From positions 62,001 to 126,000 of the forward strand of contig CAUQNX010000009.1 of NCBI GenBank assembly GCA_963519845.1: a stretch of 64,000 bases of DNA. The letters are read 5' to 3'. Below, in pieces: positions 17,314-24,847 of the stretch. Source of the DNA: Moellerella sp963519845 (GTDB lineage Bacteria > Pseudomonadota > Gammaproteobacteria > Enterobacterales > Enterobacteriaceae). The notes under the pieces were generated by a model that saw only the letters and a program-made list of their open reading frames with translations, searched no databases and was not told the origin of the DNA. Within the stretch, counting starts at the first letter, position 1, and every line of letters begins with the position of its first letter. The translations under genes and the position numbers were made by a program.

Positions 17314-17327
17314 TTGAGATAAATCAA
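17314..17327 (+). promoter_or_regulatory. FNR box of fnrS
   Basis: TTGAGATAAATCAA matches the FNR consensus TTGATNNNNATCAA at 9 of 10 defined bases. Its centre is about 42 bp upstream of the predicted sRNA start, the spacing of a class II activated promoter. A candidate -10 lies at about 17351-17356. Confidence 0.85.
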
Positions 17328-17362
17328 TAAAGAAAACTAGAGTTTAAGGCATTATCAATCTC

Positions 17363-17489
17363 GCAGGTGAATACAACGTTGAGCGATGAACGTTGTGCTC
17401 CATAATTGTAGTTTTTCTCATATTGAGTTCTTATACAGCATGAATTACCACTGTAATGCCGATGTTTATATCAACATCGGCTTTTTTTT
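17363..17489 (+). ncRNA. fnrS: FnrS, anaerobically induced small RNA
   Basis: The 5' end GCAGGTGAATACAACGTTGA, continuing GCGATGAACGTTGTGCTCC, is nearly identical to E. coli FnrS over its regulatory half. It ends in a strong terminator, with GCCGATGTT (17458-17466) pairing with AACATCGGC (17473-17481) followed by T8. Known role: FNR-induced, Hfq-dependent repression of aerobic metabolism mRNAs such as sodB, gpmA and folE. In E. coli dbpA follows; here ttcA follows at once on the other strand, its stop only 4 nt after the last T. Confidence 0.95.
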
Positions 17490-17493
17490 GTGC

Positions 17494-18408
17494 TTATTTT
17501 ATTTCAATCACTTCAAGGCGATCTTGGGTGAGATCAGGCAGGTCATCACTGTCGATAAAGGATTGCTGAGGCAAGTCTTCGCGGTCAAAAGCTAAGTCTC
17601 CACCATCCACCACTTCACTCTCATGTGATAGGTTATAAAAATCAAACAAATTGGTATCGCACAGATGTGACGGAACCACATTTCGCACCGCGCTAAACAT
17701 AGTTTCAATCCGACCGGGATAGCGCTTATCCCAATCATTCAGCATCTCTTTGATCACCTGACGTTGTAGATTGGGCTGTGAACCACAGAGATTACACGGA
17801 ATAATTGGGAACTTCTGAGCTTCGGCAAAGCGCTCGATATCTTTTTCACGGCAGTAAGCTAATGGGCGGATTACAATATGTTTACCATCGTCGCTCATCA
17901 ATTTTGGCGGCATGCCTTTTAACTTGCCACCATAGAACATATTCAAGAAAATCGTTTGTAAAATATCATCACGGTGGTGACCCAGCGCAATTTTTGTTGC
18001 ACCAAGCTCAGTTGCGGTACGATAGAGAATACCGCGTCTGAGGCGTGAGCAGAGTGAACAGGTAGTTTTACCTTCAGGAATGATATCCTTAACAATGCTA
18101 TAGGTATTTTCTTCGACGATCTTATATTCAACACCCAGCTGATCTAAATATTCAGGCAGTATATGTTCAGGAAATCCTGGCTGTTTTTGGTCAAGATTAA
18201 CTGCAATCAGGGAAAAATTAATAGGTGCACTTTTTTGTAAGTTTTGTAATAGCGCCAATAGGGTATAGCTATCTTTACCCCCCGATAGGCAAACCATAAT
18301 GCGGTCACCTTCTTCAATCATATTAAAGTCGGCTATTGCTTGGCCTATATTGCGGCGTAATCTTTTCTGCAATTTATTTGTGTTGTATTGTTCTTTTTGA
18401 GCGTTCAT
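17494..18408 (-). CDS. ttcA: TtcA, tRNA 2-thiocytidine-32 synthetase
   Basis: Iron-sulfur enzyme that thiolates C32 in several tRNAs, 304 aa. The PP-loop ATPase motif is SGGKDS (42-47). Cluster and catalytic Cys pairs are visible at C117/C120 (TTCSLCSR) and C205/C208 (PCNLCGSQ), with GHHRDD between. The gene is a known prophage attachment locus in E. coli (Rac). Here an integrase remnant lies just upstream of its 5' end. Confidence 0.97.
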   Translation of the reverse strand: MNAQKEQYNTNKLQKRLRRNIGQAIADFNMIEEGDRIMVCLSGGKDSYTLLALLQNLQKSAPINFSLIAVNLDQKQPGFPEHILPEYLDQLGVEYKIVEENTYSIVKDIIPEGKTTCSLCSRLRRGILYRTATELGATKIALGHHRDDILQTIFLNMFYGGKLKGMPPKLMSDDGKHIVIRPLAYCREKDIERFAEAQKFPIIPCNLCGSQPNLQRQVIKEMLNDWDKRYPGRIETMFSAVRNVVPSHLCDTNLFDFYNLSHESEVVDGGDLAFDREDLPQQSFIDSDDLPDLTQDRLEVIEIK

Positions 18409-18543
18409 TTCTTACCGTTCTATATTGTTGCTGGTTGTTGTTTAATTTATTGATAATTAACTATTTTATAATTACTGCTGTTTTCGGTATTTCTGCTGCG
18501 TCTCCCTCTTTGTGAACACTCGCGTATCACAATTTGAGGTGTC

Positions 18544-18708
18544 ATGACGGCAATAGGCAAACTGACAGACAAAAAATTAAACAATATCTATGGCAAAATC
18601 TCTGAAAAGGAGGCCATGATAGCAGATGCTAGGGGGCTTTCGATACGGATAAGTAAAACAGACTTTATTTTGTGGGGATATGTGTATAGAAGAAGTAAAA
18701 GTGAATAA
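18544..18708 (+). pseudogene. Integrase N-terminal remnant (P4-type arm-binding domain)
   Basis: A 54-codon frame (MTAIGKLTDKKLNNIYGK, then EKEAMIADARGLSIRISKT and YVYRRS) resembles the arm-type DNA-binding N-terminus (DUF4102) of P4-family tyrosine integrases: Leu-Thr/Ser-Asp-Lys-Lys, then a D..GLS.RIS block and a W/Y.YR strand. The rest of the protein, including the catalytic R-H-R-Y domain, is missing. It lies about 135 bp from the ttcA start, next to a known phage insertion locus. The similarity is judged by eye. Confidence 0.6.
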
Positions 18709-18879
18709 TAGAGATAAGCGGATATTAAGCTCAACAGTGATATAACTACTTAAAATTTAACCTCAAAATAATCATATCGCATTAGCCATATACATCTATT
18801 TATTTAAGATAAATCCTAATAATTTTATGGTTAATCTATAGTACATTAAATTAAAACTAATAACATGAGTTATAATAAC

Positions 18880-19611
18880 ATGAAATACAGGAATGTTTTA
18901 ATTGGCATACTGGCTATGCTGAGTGCTCCTTCCTTCGCTAATTCTTTATGGAGTTATGAAGGCAATGGTGCCCCTGAAAAATGGAGCCAATTAAGTGAAG
19001 AATTTAAAGTATGTGAAAATGGATATAACCAATCACCGATTAATATTGATAATGTCATTGATGGTAATCTGAAACCTTTAGTTATAAACATGCACATACA
19101 TTCACAAAATATAATAAACAACGGGCATTCAATACAAATTAACGTTAAGGATGATGATGATTTTAGTATTGATGGTGCAACATATCAATTAAAGCAATTT
19201 CATTTCCATAGCCCGAGTGAAAATAAAATATCAGGAAAACAATTTCCGTTAGAATTACATTTTGTTCATGCCCAAGAAAACGGTGAGATTGCGGTATTGG
19301 CTGTTATGTTAGAAGAAGGGGAGGCTAATCCAGCTATTGCTGAGATATTAAATAATCTACCGAAAGAAAAAAACAAATCCTATGAAATTAATAAGTCTAT
19401 CGATTTAACGGGACTTTATCCAAATGATAAGAGCTATTATCGCTTTAGTGGTTCTTTAACAACACCACCATGTACTGAAGGTGTCGTATGGCTGGTAATG
19501 AAGCACAATATAACCGCATCCAAAGAACAAATAACACAATTTGAAAAAGCGCTTAAACATTCAAATAATCGACCAGTACAGGCATTACATGGGCGTTTAG
19601 TCGTTCAATAA
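18880..19611 (+). CDS. Alpha-class carbonic anhydrase, periplasmic
   Basis: Zinc enzyme that interconverts CO2 and bicarbonate, 243 aa from this ATG, with a signal peptide (MKYRNVLIGILAMLSAPSFA-NS). Alpha-class landmarks are GYNQSPINID, two zinc His in QFHFHSPSEN, the third in LELHFVHA, and the active-site strand SLTTPPCTEGV. An ATG five codons earlier is in frame; neither has a clear Shine-Dalgarno. E. coli lacks an alpha enzyme, and this gene stands alone beside an integrase remnant, which suggests acquisition. It may supply bicarbonate or buffer the periplasm against acid. Confidence 0.93.
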   Translation: MKYRNVLIGILAMLSAPSFANSLWSYEGNGAPEKWSQLSEEFKVCENGYNQSPINIDNVIDGNLKPLVINMHIHSQNIINNGHSIQINVKDDDDFSIDGATYQLKQFHFHSPSENKISGKQFPLELHFVHAQENGEIAVLAVMLEEGEANPAIAEILNNLPKEKNKSYEINKSIDLTGLYPNDKSYYRFSGSLTTPPCTEGVVWLVMKHNITASKEQITQFEKALKHSNNRPVQALHGRLVVQ

Positions 19612-19651
19612 TCTATTTTTTTAGACTAATTAATATGCCAGATTTTTAAAA

Positions 19652-19714
19652 AAACTCAGACAAGTGTTAGGTTATTTATATTAAATACCAATAGCCAACT
19701 TGCTGAGTTTTTTT
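19652..19714 (+). terminator. Terminator of the carbonic anhydrase gene
   Basis: An imperfect long stem (CTCAG/CTGAG continuing through CAAGT/ACTTG with small bulges) is closed by a loop of about 20 nt and followed by T7 at 19708-19714. It is oriented for the + strand and 40 nt after the stop codon. Confidence 0.7.
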
Positions 19715-19754
19715 ATTCATTTCCAGTTTCTGAACTATTTTTTCAGTATTAAGC

Positions 19755-20495
19755 TTAAGCCAAAAAATTGGGGCCTATTATATCAATACGATCGGTACAA
19801 ATAGAATCAACACCCCATTGTAACAGCTGTGCAGCGCGATCTGGCTGATTGACCGTATAAACTAAAATATGCAAACCTGCATCTTTGAGTATTTTCACAC
19901 GGCTTTCATCCAATAACTCATGATTTAAATGAATAGAGACACAAGCAAGACGTTCAGTGAGCTCACGCCAATCCTCGCGCCACTCATCTAATAACAAGCC
20001 TCTTGGCAGTTCAGGTGCAGCCTGTTGCGCCGCTTCTAAGGCTTCAATCGAAAATGACGACAATAATGGTGTAATTTGCCCTTGCCATAACTGTCGAGCA
20101 GCAAGTGCAACCCATTTTCCCGTTTCGATTTCTAAACCCGTTGTTGGTTTAATTTCTATATTGGCCATCATCTTATGTTGCTTACAGCGTTCAGCCACCT
20201 GAGAAAGTCGTGGTAGCGGTTCACCTGCAAATTCTAAACTGAACCAGCTTCCCGCATCAATTTTTGCTAGCTGTTCCCAATTAAGTTCTCCCGCAATACC
20301 TGAAGCATCACTAGTACGTTCGAGGGTGTCATCATGCAATAAGAATATTTGTCCATCGAGCGATAATTTTGCATCAAACTCGATCATGGTGTGACCAAAG
20401 CGAGCGCCAATATCAATAGCAATCAGTGTATTTTCAGGTGCAAGTTTTCCGCCGCCTCGATGAGCGACAATTTTAGGATAAGGCCAAGTACGCAT
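19755..20495 (-). CDS. ugpQ: UgpQ, glycerophosphodiester phosphodiesterase
   Basis: Cytosolic enzyme that hydrolyses glycerophosphodiesters to glycerol-3-phosphate and an alcohol, 246 aa. It closely matches E. coli UgpQ: IVAHRGGGKLAPENT (catalytic His and Arg), the metal ligands in IEFDAKLSLDGQIFLLHDD, NIEIKPTTG and GVDSICTDRIDIIGPNF. In E. coli it is the last gene of the ugpBAECQ operon; here no ugp transporter gene accompanies it, so substrate must come from internal lipid turnover or another importer. Confidence 0.95.
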   Translation of the reverse strand: MRTWPYPKIVAHRGGGKLAPENTLIAIDIGARFGHTMIEFDAKLSLDGQIFLLHDDTLERTSDASGIAGELNWEQLAKIDAGSWFSLEFAGEPLPRLSQVAERCKQHKMMANIEIKPTTGLEIETGKWVALAARQLWQGQITPLLSSFSIEALEAAQQAAPELPRGLLLDEWREDWRELTERLACVSIHLNHELLDESRVKILKDAGLHILVYTVNQPDRAAQLLQWGVDSICTDRIDIIGPNFLA

Positions 20496-20652
20496 AAATT
20501 ATTGTCCATTTTTTCATCAAGAAAGTTTTAGTTTTTAATCATCAAATCGAGAATATGATCTCATTTATATTATATAGTAGCTCATTGAACCTATATTAAG
20601 TCATCTTACAAACAAGATATGTATTTGCTGATAAAGTCGTCAAGGAAAATAA

Positions 20653-21240
20653 ATGAAGATTAGCTCTCTATCCTCAATATTATTGTTTGTTTTTTTGCCT
20701 TTAAGTAGTGCCAATGCCGCAACGCCAGAGCAATGCTACTCTTATTTGACCGAGCTCGTGAGAAGCAGTCAATTCCCCTTTGCTGAATGGAATATTAAAC
20801 CACAGGATGTGAATTTGCTTATAGACGAAGATGATGATTCAAAAATACGAGCAAAACTTTTTATCGATACTGATGGTACAGGCACAATTGGCTGGGTGGT
20901 TTATAATAAAGACACAGGTGAGCTGTATAATATAACCAACGACCCAGATAATCCGATTAAATTAAAATTCAATACTGAATATGCAAAAGCACAGCAATAT
21001 TGCTTAAGTGGCGATCCTATTTATCAAGTAAATCATAATGGAAGATTATATCTCTTTGATAAGAAACAGAATGGTTTTCAAAAATCCAAGTTTTTTATTA
21101 TAAAAGGGGATTATGTCCAAGTTTTGGAAAATGATGATAGCTATAGTCATATCATTTATCATACTAAATTGGGCAATACTGTCGAAGGTTGGGTAGATAC
21201 GAACACATTACGACAAATTGACTTTATAAATACTTGGTAG
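20653..21240 (+). CDS. Secreted hypothetical protein with possible SH3-like C-terminus
   Basis: 195 aa with a clear signal peptide (residues 1-22, ending NANA-AT). The mature part has two Cys (PEQCYSYL and QQYCLSGD), probably disulfide-bonded in the periplasm. The last 45 residues (KGDYVQVLENDDSYSHIIYH, then EGWVDTNTL) look like a bacterial SH3-type strand pattern. I do not recognise the family. It is convergent with the last gene of the T6SS cluster, 39 bp away, and shares its high AT content. A periplasmic protein at the edge of a T6SS could be an immunity protein, but nothing in the sequence proves it. Confidence 0.75.
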   Translation: MKISSLSSILLFVFLPLSSANAATPEQCYSYLTELVRSSQFPFAEWNIKPQDVNLLIDEDDDSKIRAKLFIDTDGTGTIGWVVYNKDTGELYNITNDPDNPIKLKFNTEYAKAQQYCLSGDPIYQVNHNGRLYLFDKKQNGFQKSKFFIIKGDYVQVLENDDSYSHIIYHTKLGNTVEGWVDTNTLRQIDFINTW

Positions 21241-21279
21241 CCTATTTAATCTGAAAATAAGAAGATTAAATTCTAAATA

Positions 21280-22728
21280 TTAATTCACAAGAGTATGTAG
21301 ATTATTATTGTCTTGACGGATAAGTGCATATCGATTAAGTAATTGCTTAATGTGGTTATCAATTTGTTGATATTGCGATGCGGGCACATTACCTTGTTTT
21401 TGTGCTTCTTCAAGTAAACGTAATTGCTCCTCGAGTGGTATTGCCGCATTAAAATGCTGGCGAGCGGTATAGATAATTGATTTTAATTCTGAGCCAGTAA
21501 TATAGCTTTTAGGTTTGCCGTCAAGTTGATCTAATCGCACACTAAGTGAACTTAATTGCGCCATTCCTTGAGTCCATTGCTCTAGCTCTTCGGCTGAAGT
21601 GGCATTAATATCACGAGAAATACGCCACTCTTGAACTAATTTTTGTATCTCGGGGGATTGTTCACCTCGTTTCTCTAAATAAGCCACTAATTGATCGCCA
21701 TATTGTTGCGACCAAATCGGCGATAGCTGCATCAAAGTATTTAATATTGTTTGTAGTTCATCAAAATACGCGATTTCGATTTCAGGAATTTTATTACTAT
21801 CAGTGCCAGACTGTTTAAAAATAGATTGATTGATAATCTGTTCAGTGGAGTCACTAAATAGCGGAATAGAAGGTAGAGATTGGGCTAAGGGACTAATATT
21901 GGACGCTGGAGAGTAGAATTGATTCCAGCCAAAAAATAGCGCGGCAGCAATTAAGATCCCGCTGGCACTGCCAGTTAAAAATCCTTGTTTATAGCTTTTT
22001 ACCGGTGCAGTTGTCGCGGCTGAAGATTCACTGGCTGAGTGAGAATATTTGATACTATTACGTTTTGGCGCTGGTGGTTTTGTTATTTTGGTTGTTTTAG
22101 GCGCTTGATATATATGGAAGTTGGCTTGTTTTTTTTCATCATCTGAAACCTCTTTAGTGAGCTCAAATAGTGGACCTGAGGTCATAATAGGTGAATCACT
22201 ATTATCTAAATTCTCTAATCGACGGGCGGTATTTTGAATAAAAGTATTAATACGCTCGAATTGACTGAGATGTTTGAGTTCCAGTTTTTGCAATGTCAGG
22301 CAGATTTGGTTTAATTGCGCTTCAATTTGATAGAGAAGTGGTAAATCCGTATAAACGGCCGTCACGCCTCGCAAACTATTCATCACTTGTTGGCCTAGCT
22401 GCGCCAAAATATCGACTCGAACATGGGTTTGATGTGGCCAAAAGGTCGACCAGTGATGGGTAACTAGCTCATCGATAATAGTTAATCCTTGGTATAGTCC
22501 CGAGAGTTCAGCCTGTTGCACTCTGATTTGTGTGTACCAAGCGGCGCTCTGTAGATCTACGCCATTTTGATTAAACAGGTTTAAGCAGAGTGTCTGAGCA
22601 TATTGCCAGTCTACATCCGGGCGAGCAGGGTGATAAAGTTTATTTAACTCTTCTTTAATGGCAATAAAATCAGCCAAAGTTCGCGGATCTTTCCCCACTG
22701 AATATTGCGGAGTGTTTTGTTGTGCCAT
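21280..22728 (-). CDS. VasL/TagA-like T6SS protein with ImpA N-terminal domain
   Basis: Last gene of the T6SS cluster, 482 aa. The N-terminal 130 residues form an ImpA_N/TssA-type domain (SVGKDPRTLADFIAIKEELN, then HHWSTFWPH). A Lys/Pro/Ser-rich linker follows, one membrane helix at about 250-270 (GFLTGSASGILIAAALFFGW), and a helical C-terminal domain as in VasL. Related TagA proteins cap the distal end of the sheath during extension; VasL is anchored in the inner membrane. Which of the two roles applies cannot be decided. A separate TssA is present upstream. Confidence 0.85.
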   Translation of the reverse strand: MAQQNTPQYSVGKDPRTLADFIAIKEELNKLYHPARPDVDWQYAQTLCLNLFNQNGVDLQSAAWYTQIRVQQAELSGLYQGLTIIDELVTHHWSTFWPHQTHVRVDILAQLGQQVMNSLRGVTAVYTDLPLLYQIEAQLNQICLTLQKLELKHLSQFERINTFIQNTARRLENLDNSDSPIMTSGPLFELTKEVSDDEKKQANFHIYQAPKTTKITKPPAPKRNSIKYSHSASESSAATTAPVKSYKQGFLTGSASGILIAAALFFGWNQFYSPASNISPLAQSLPSIPLFSDSTEQIINQSIFKQSGTDSNKIPEIEIAYFDELQTILNTLMQLSPIWSQQYGDQLVAYLEKRGEQSPEIQKLVQEWRISRDINATSAEELEQWTQGMAQLSSLSVRLDQLDGKPKSYITGSELKSIIYTARQHFNAAIPLEEQLRLLEEAQKQGNVPASQYQQIDNHIKQLLNRYALIRQDNNNLHTLVN

Positions 22729-22754
22729 TTTAGCCCATCCTCTAACGATGTTAA

Positions 22755-23183
22755 TTACAAAATAAGTTGTTGTTGTTTTAAGTGATGAATAACAATGCGT
22801 CCATCGGGAATAAATTCAGTACCAAAACGTACAAGTCCCGAGGCATAAAGTTCAACTTCTAATGCATAGCGCAGTGAACCAAATTGCTCTGCGGGTAACA
22901 GCGCCAGCTTGACCTTTTTGATCCTAGGTTCATATTTTAATAGAGTATTTGACAGTACGCCCATCAGGCTATGCGCTGTACCGGGAAGACCATGAATAAT
23001 TTTACTCATGTCGGGTAAACCATAATCAGGAAGATGGGTTAAGGTGCCGGCACGGGTATTTAGGATACGTTGAACATTATCCAAGACAGAGAGCATTAGC
23101 TGCTCTTTTTCTGAAACTTGATGAATATTCAGTCCACTAGCAAAGTTTCCCGTCAGCATTTCATACAACGAAGGTTGAGGCAT
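22755..23183 (-). CDS. tssE: TssE, T6SS baseplate gpW/gp25-like
   Basis: Baseplate wedge protein homologous to phage T4 gp25, 142 aa. It shows the family core: MLSVLDNVQRILNTRAGTLTHLPDYGLPDM (about 27-55) and YEPRIKKVKLAL. It joins the TssBC sheath to the TssKFG baseplate and primes polymerisation. It lies 4 nt after tssJ and 26 nt before the vasL-like gene. Confidence 0.93.
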   Translation of the reverse strand: MPQPSLYEMLTGNFASGLNIHQVSEKEQLMLSVLDNVQRILNTRAGTLTHLPDYGLPDMSKIIHGLPGTAHSLMGVLSNTLLKYEPRIKKVKLALLPAEQFGSLRYALEVELYASGLVRFGTEFIPDGRIVIHHLKQQQLIL

Positions 23184-23187
23184 AGGG

Positions 23188-23742
23188 TTAATCCTTAAGT
23201 GGCAGCAATGTCAGCGTCTGATCTATCAGCTCTAGCGTACGGGCTTTATCGGGTTCTAATGCCTCTTTGGGGATCACCAAGCGCCAACTATTATTAATCT
23301 GATCTGGCGTATTAAACATGGCCGCGATACCGATAAATTGTGTCTCTTTATCCATTGGCATATCCAATGAATAGGCGCCTCCCGGCAGTAGGCGAATATC
23401 TTGTTGAGCTAACAAGTCGCTACTTAACACATTATCATCAGAGGCAAAGAGCGATTGATAATCTGCCGTTTCAAAGTTGCTGGCGTTTTTCAGCTGATAA
23501 ATACGTATCACTGTAGATAAGGAGGTGCCATTATCATCTTGGTTCAAAGCTTCACGGGCTTTAAAATCGAGATGTAAGGTCTTTATCTGCTTATAAAATA
23601 TCGATTTAGTCATGGCGACCGTACCATCGCTGACGGTTTGTGTCAGGCCGCACCCGGTTAATGTTAAGGCCGTTGATAATAGCAGTAGTGAACAGCCATA
23701 TTTCCATGGGCGTTGCGCTAAATTAAAATTGATAATTGCCAT
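23188..23742 (-). CDS. tssJ: TssJ, T6SS outer-membrane lipoprotein
   Basis: Lipoprotein that anchors the TssJLM membrane complex to the outer membrane, 184 aa. A signal peptide ends in the lipobox LTGC (Cys at about residue 31). The mature part has the TssJ transthyretin-like strand pattern (LSTVIRIYQLKNASNFETAD, the loop that binds TssM, then VIPKEALEPDKARTLEL). It overlaps tssG by 20 nt. Confidence 0.92.
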   Translation of the reverse strand: MAIINFNLAQRPWKYGCSLLLLSTALTLTGCGLTQTVSDGTVAMTKSIFYKQIKTLHLDFKAREALNQDDNGTSLSTVIRIYQLKNASNFETADYQSLFASDDNVLSSDLLAQQDIRLLPGGAYSLDMPMDKETQFIGIAAMFNTPDQINNSWRLVIPKEALEPDKARTLELIDQTLTLLPLKD

Positions 23743-24847
23743 ATTCTTCCATCTCTTGAGGTCGATATTGTTTGGCTACGGCCTGATAGCGACCTAAACC
23801 AATTGTAATGATCGTGGGATCGTCGATATTGTTATTTTGTTGATCGTTATTTTGTACCGCGCCTTGCTGAGGAGCGCGCATAACAGCGGTTCGCCCAAGT
23901 TGTCCACCCTGACGGGAATGAATGGATAATTTAGCATCGGCGAGTAATGAGCGAGGAACACTTAATTGCAAACGGGCATTGACTCGGGAACCTAAATAAA
24001 TATGTAGCAAAGCATATAAATCATGATGCAACTGGCCTTCTGGTAGCCAGTTCGCCGCCTCTTCGCGATCTTCTGTTTTTAGCGCAATTAGCACCTGACT
24101 GTTAACATCCACCGCACTACGTCCTAATACCGGTTTATTATGTAAACTGGTCGGCGCTTTACAGCTCATTGCTGTTGGGGCATCCAGTGGAATACGTCGT
24201 GGATCGTGAGGATAAATATGAACTTGTGTATTCGGAGCCAAGAGTTTAACCAACGAGCTAATGCCTTCTGCTGTACGAGTGGGCAGGCGCATGGTGCCGA
24301 GTAGAGCCAAAAAGCGCGAAACTGGGGTTTCAACATGCTCTGCACAGCCCGGAATACCAAGACCAATTAAGCCAAATAAATATTGAGATGTCTCATCTTT
24401 CCCCTCGGTTTCAAAGGTCGCTGGGTAGGAGTATTTACGCCAAACTCGATAAAATTGAGTGGTTAGTCGGTGATTGAAAATATCTAAAAAGTCAGTAACT
24501 GCTTCAGAGCCTTCTCGTGATTGTGCAATATCATCGAGATAGCCGGTTGGCAGCGGCGACATAACGCCATAGAGACCCATAAAAGTTGTGCGGATACTGG
24601 GGATCTGGCTATGGCGATACTGATCTTCGGGAGATAAATTTTTTAATTCACTAACCGGAAATCCCATGCCCGGATGCGGCCGAAAACGAATGGGATCAGA
24701 TTGTAGATGACCCTGACTGCCGAGTCCCGGCCGTTCAGGATGGCTTTTTTCTAATAGCTGGCAAAACCGATAAAAATTAATATACGGCAGTTTATCTTTA
24801 AGTTCATCGATTAGCGTGGCAGTTGTTGATTGTGATTCTCTGTCCAT
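23723..24847 (-). CDS. tssG: TssG, T6SS baseplate
   Basis: Baseplate wedge protein (ImpH/VasB family), 374 aa. Family blocks include FYRFCQLLEKSHPERPGLG, IRFRPHPGMGFPVSEL and FMGLYGVMSPLPTGYLDDI near the N-terminus. With two TssF copies it forms the wedge that TssK binds. The start overlaps tssF by 37 nt and the end overlaps tssJ by 20 nt. Confidence 0.95.
   Translation of the reverse strand: MDRESQSTTATLIDELKDKLPYINFYRFCQLLEKSHPERPGLGSQGHLQSDPIRFRPHPGMGFPVSELKNLSPEDQYRHSQIPSIRTTFMGLYGVMSPLPTGYLDDIAQSREGSEAVTDFLDIFNHRLTTQFYRVWRKYSYPATFETEGKDETSQYLFGLIGLGIPGCAEHVETPVSRFLALLGTMRLPTRTAEGISSLVKLLAPNTQVHIYPHDPRRIPLDAPTAMSCKAPTSLHNKPVLGRSAVDVNSQVLIALKTEDREEAANWLPEGQLHHDLYALLHIYLGSRVNARLQLSVPRSLLADAKLSIHSRQGGQLGRTAVMRAPQQGAVQNNDQQNNNIDDPTIITIGLGRYQAVAKQYRPQEMEEYGNYQF

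Noticed and set aside
18709..18864. Continuation of the integrase beyond the 54-codon frame
   Set aside because: Other frames give no convincing integrase residues; the catalytic region is absent.
24166..24366. Open frames inside tssG, tssF and clpV on both strands
   Set aside because: All lie within well-supported T6SS genes in other frames and show no domain pattern.
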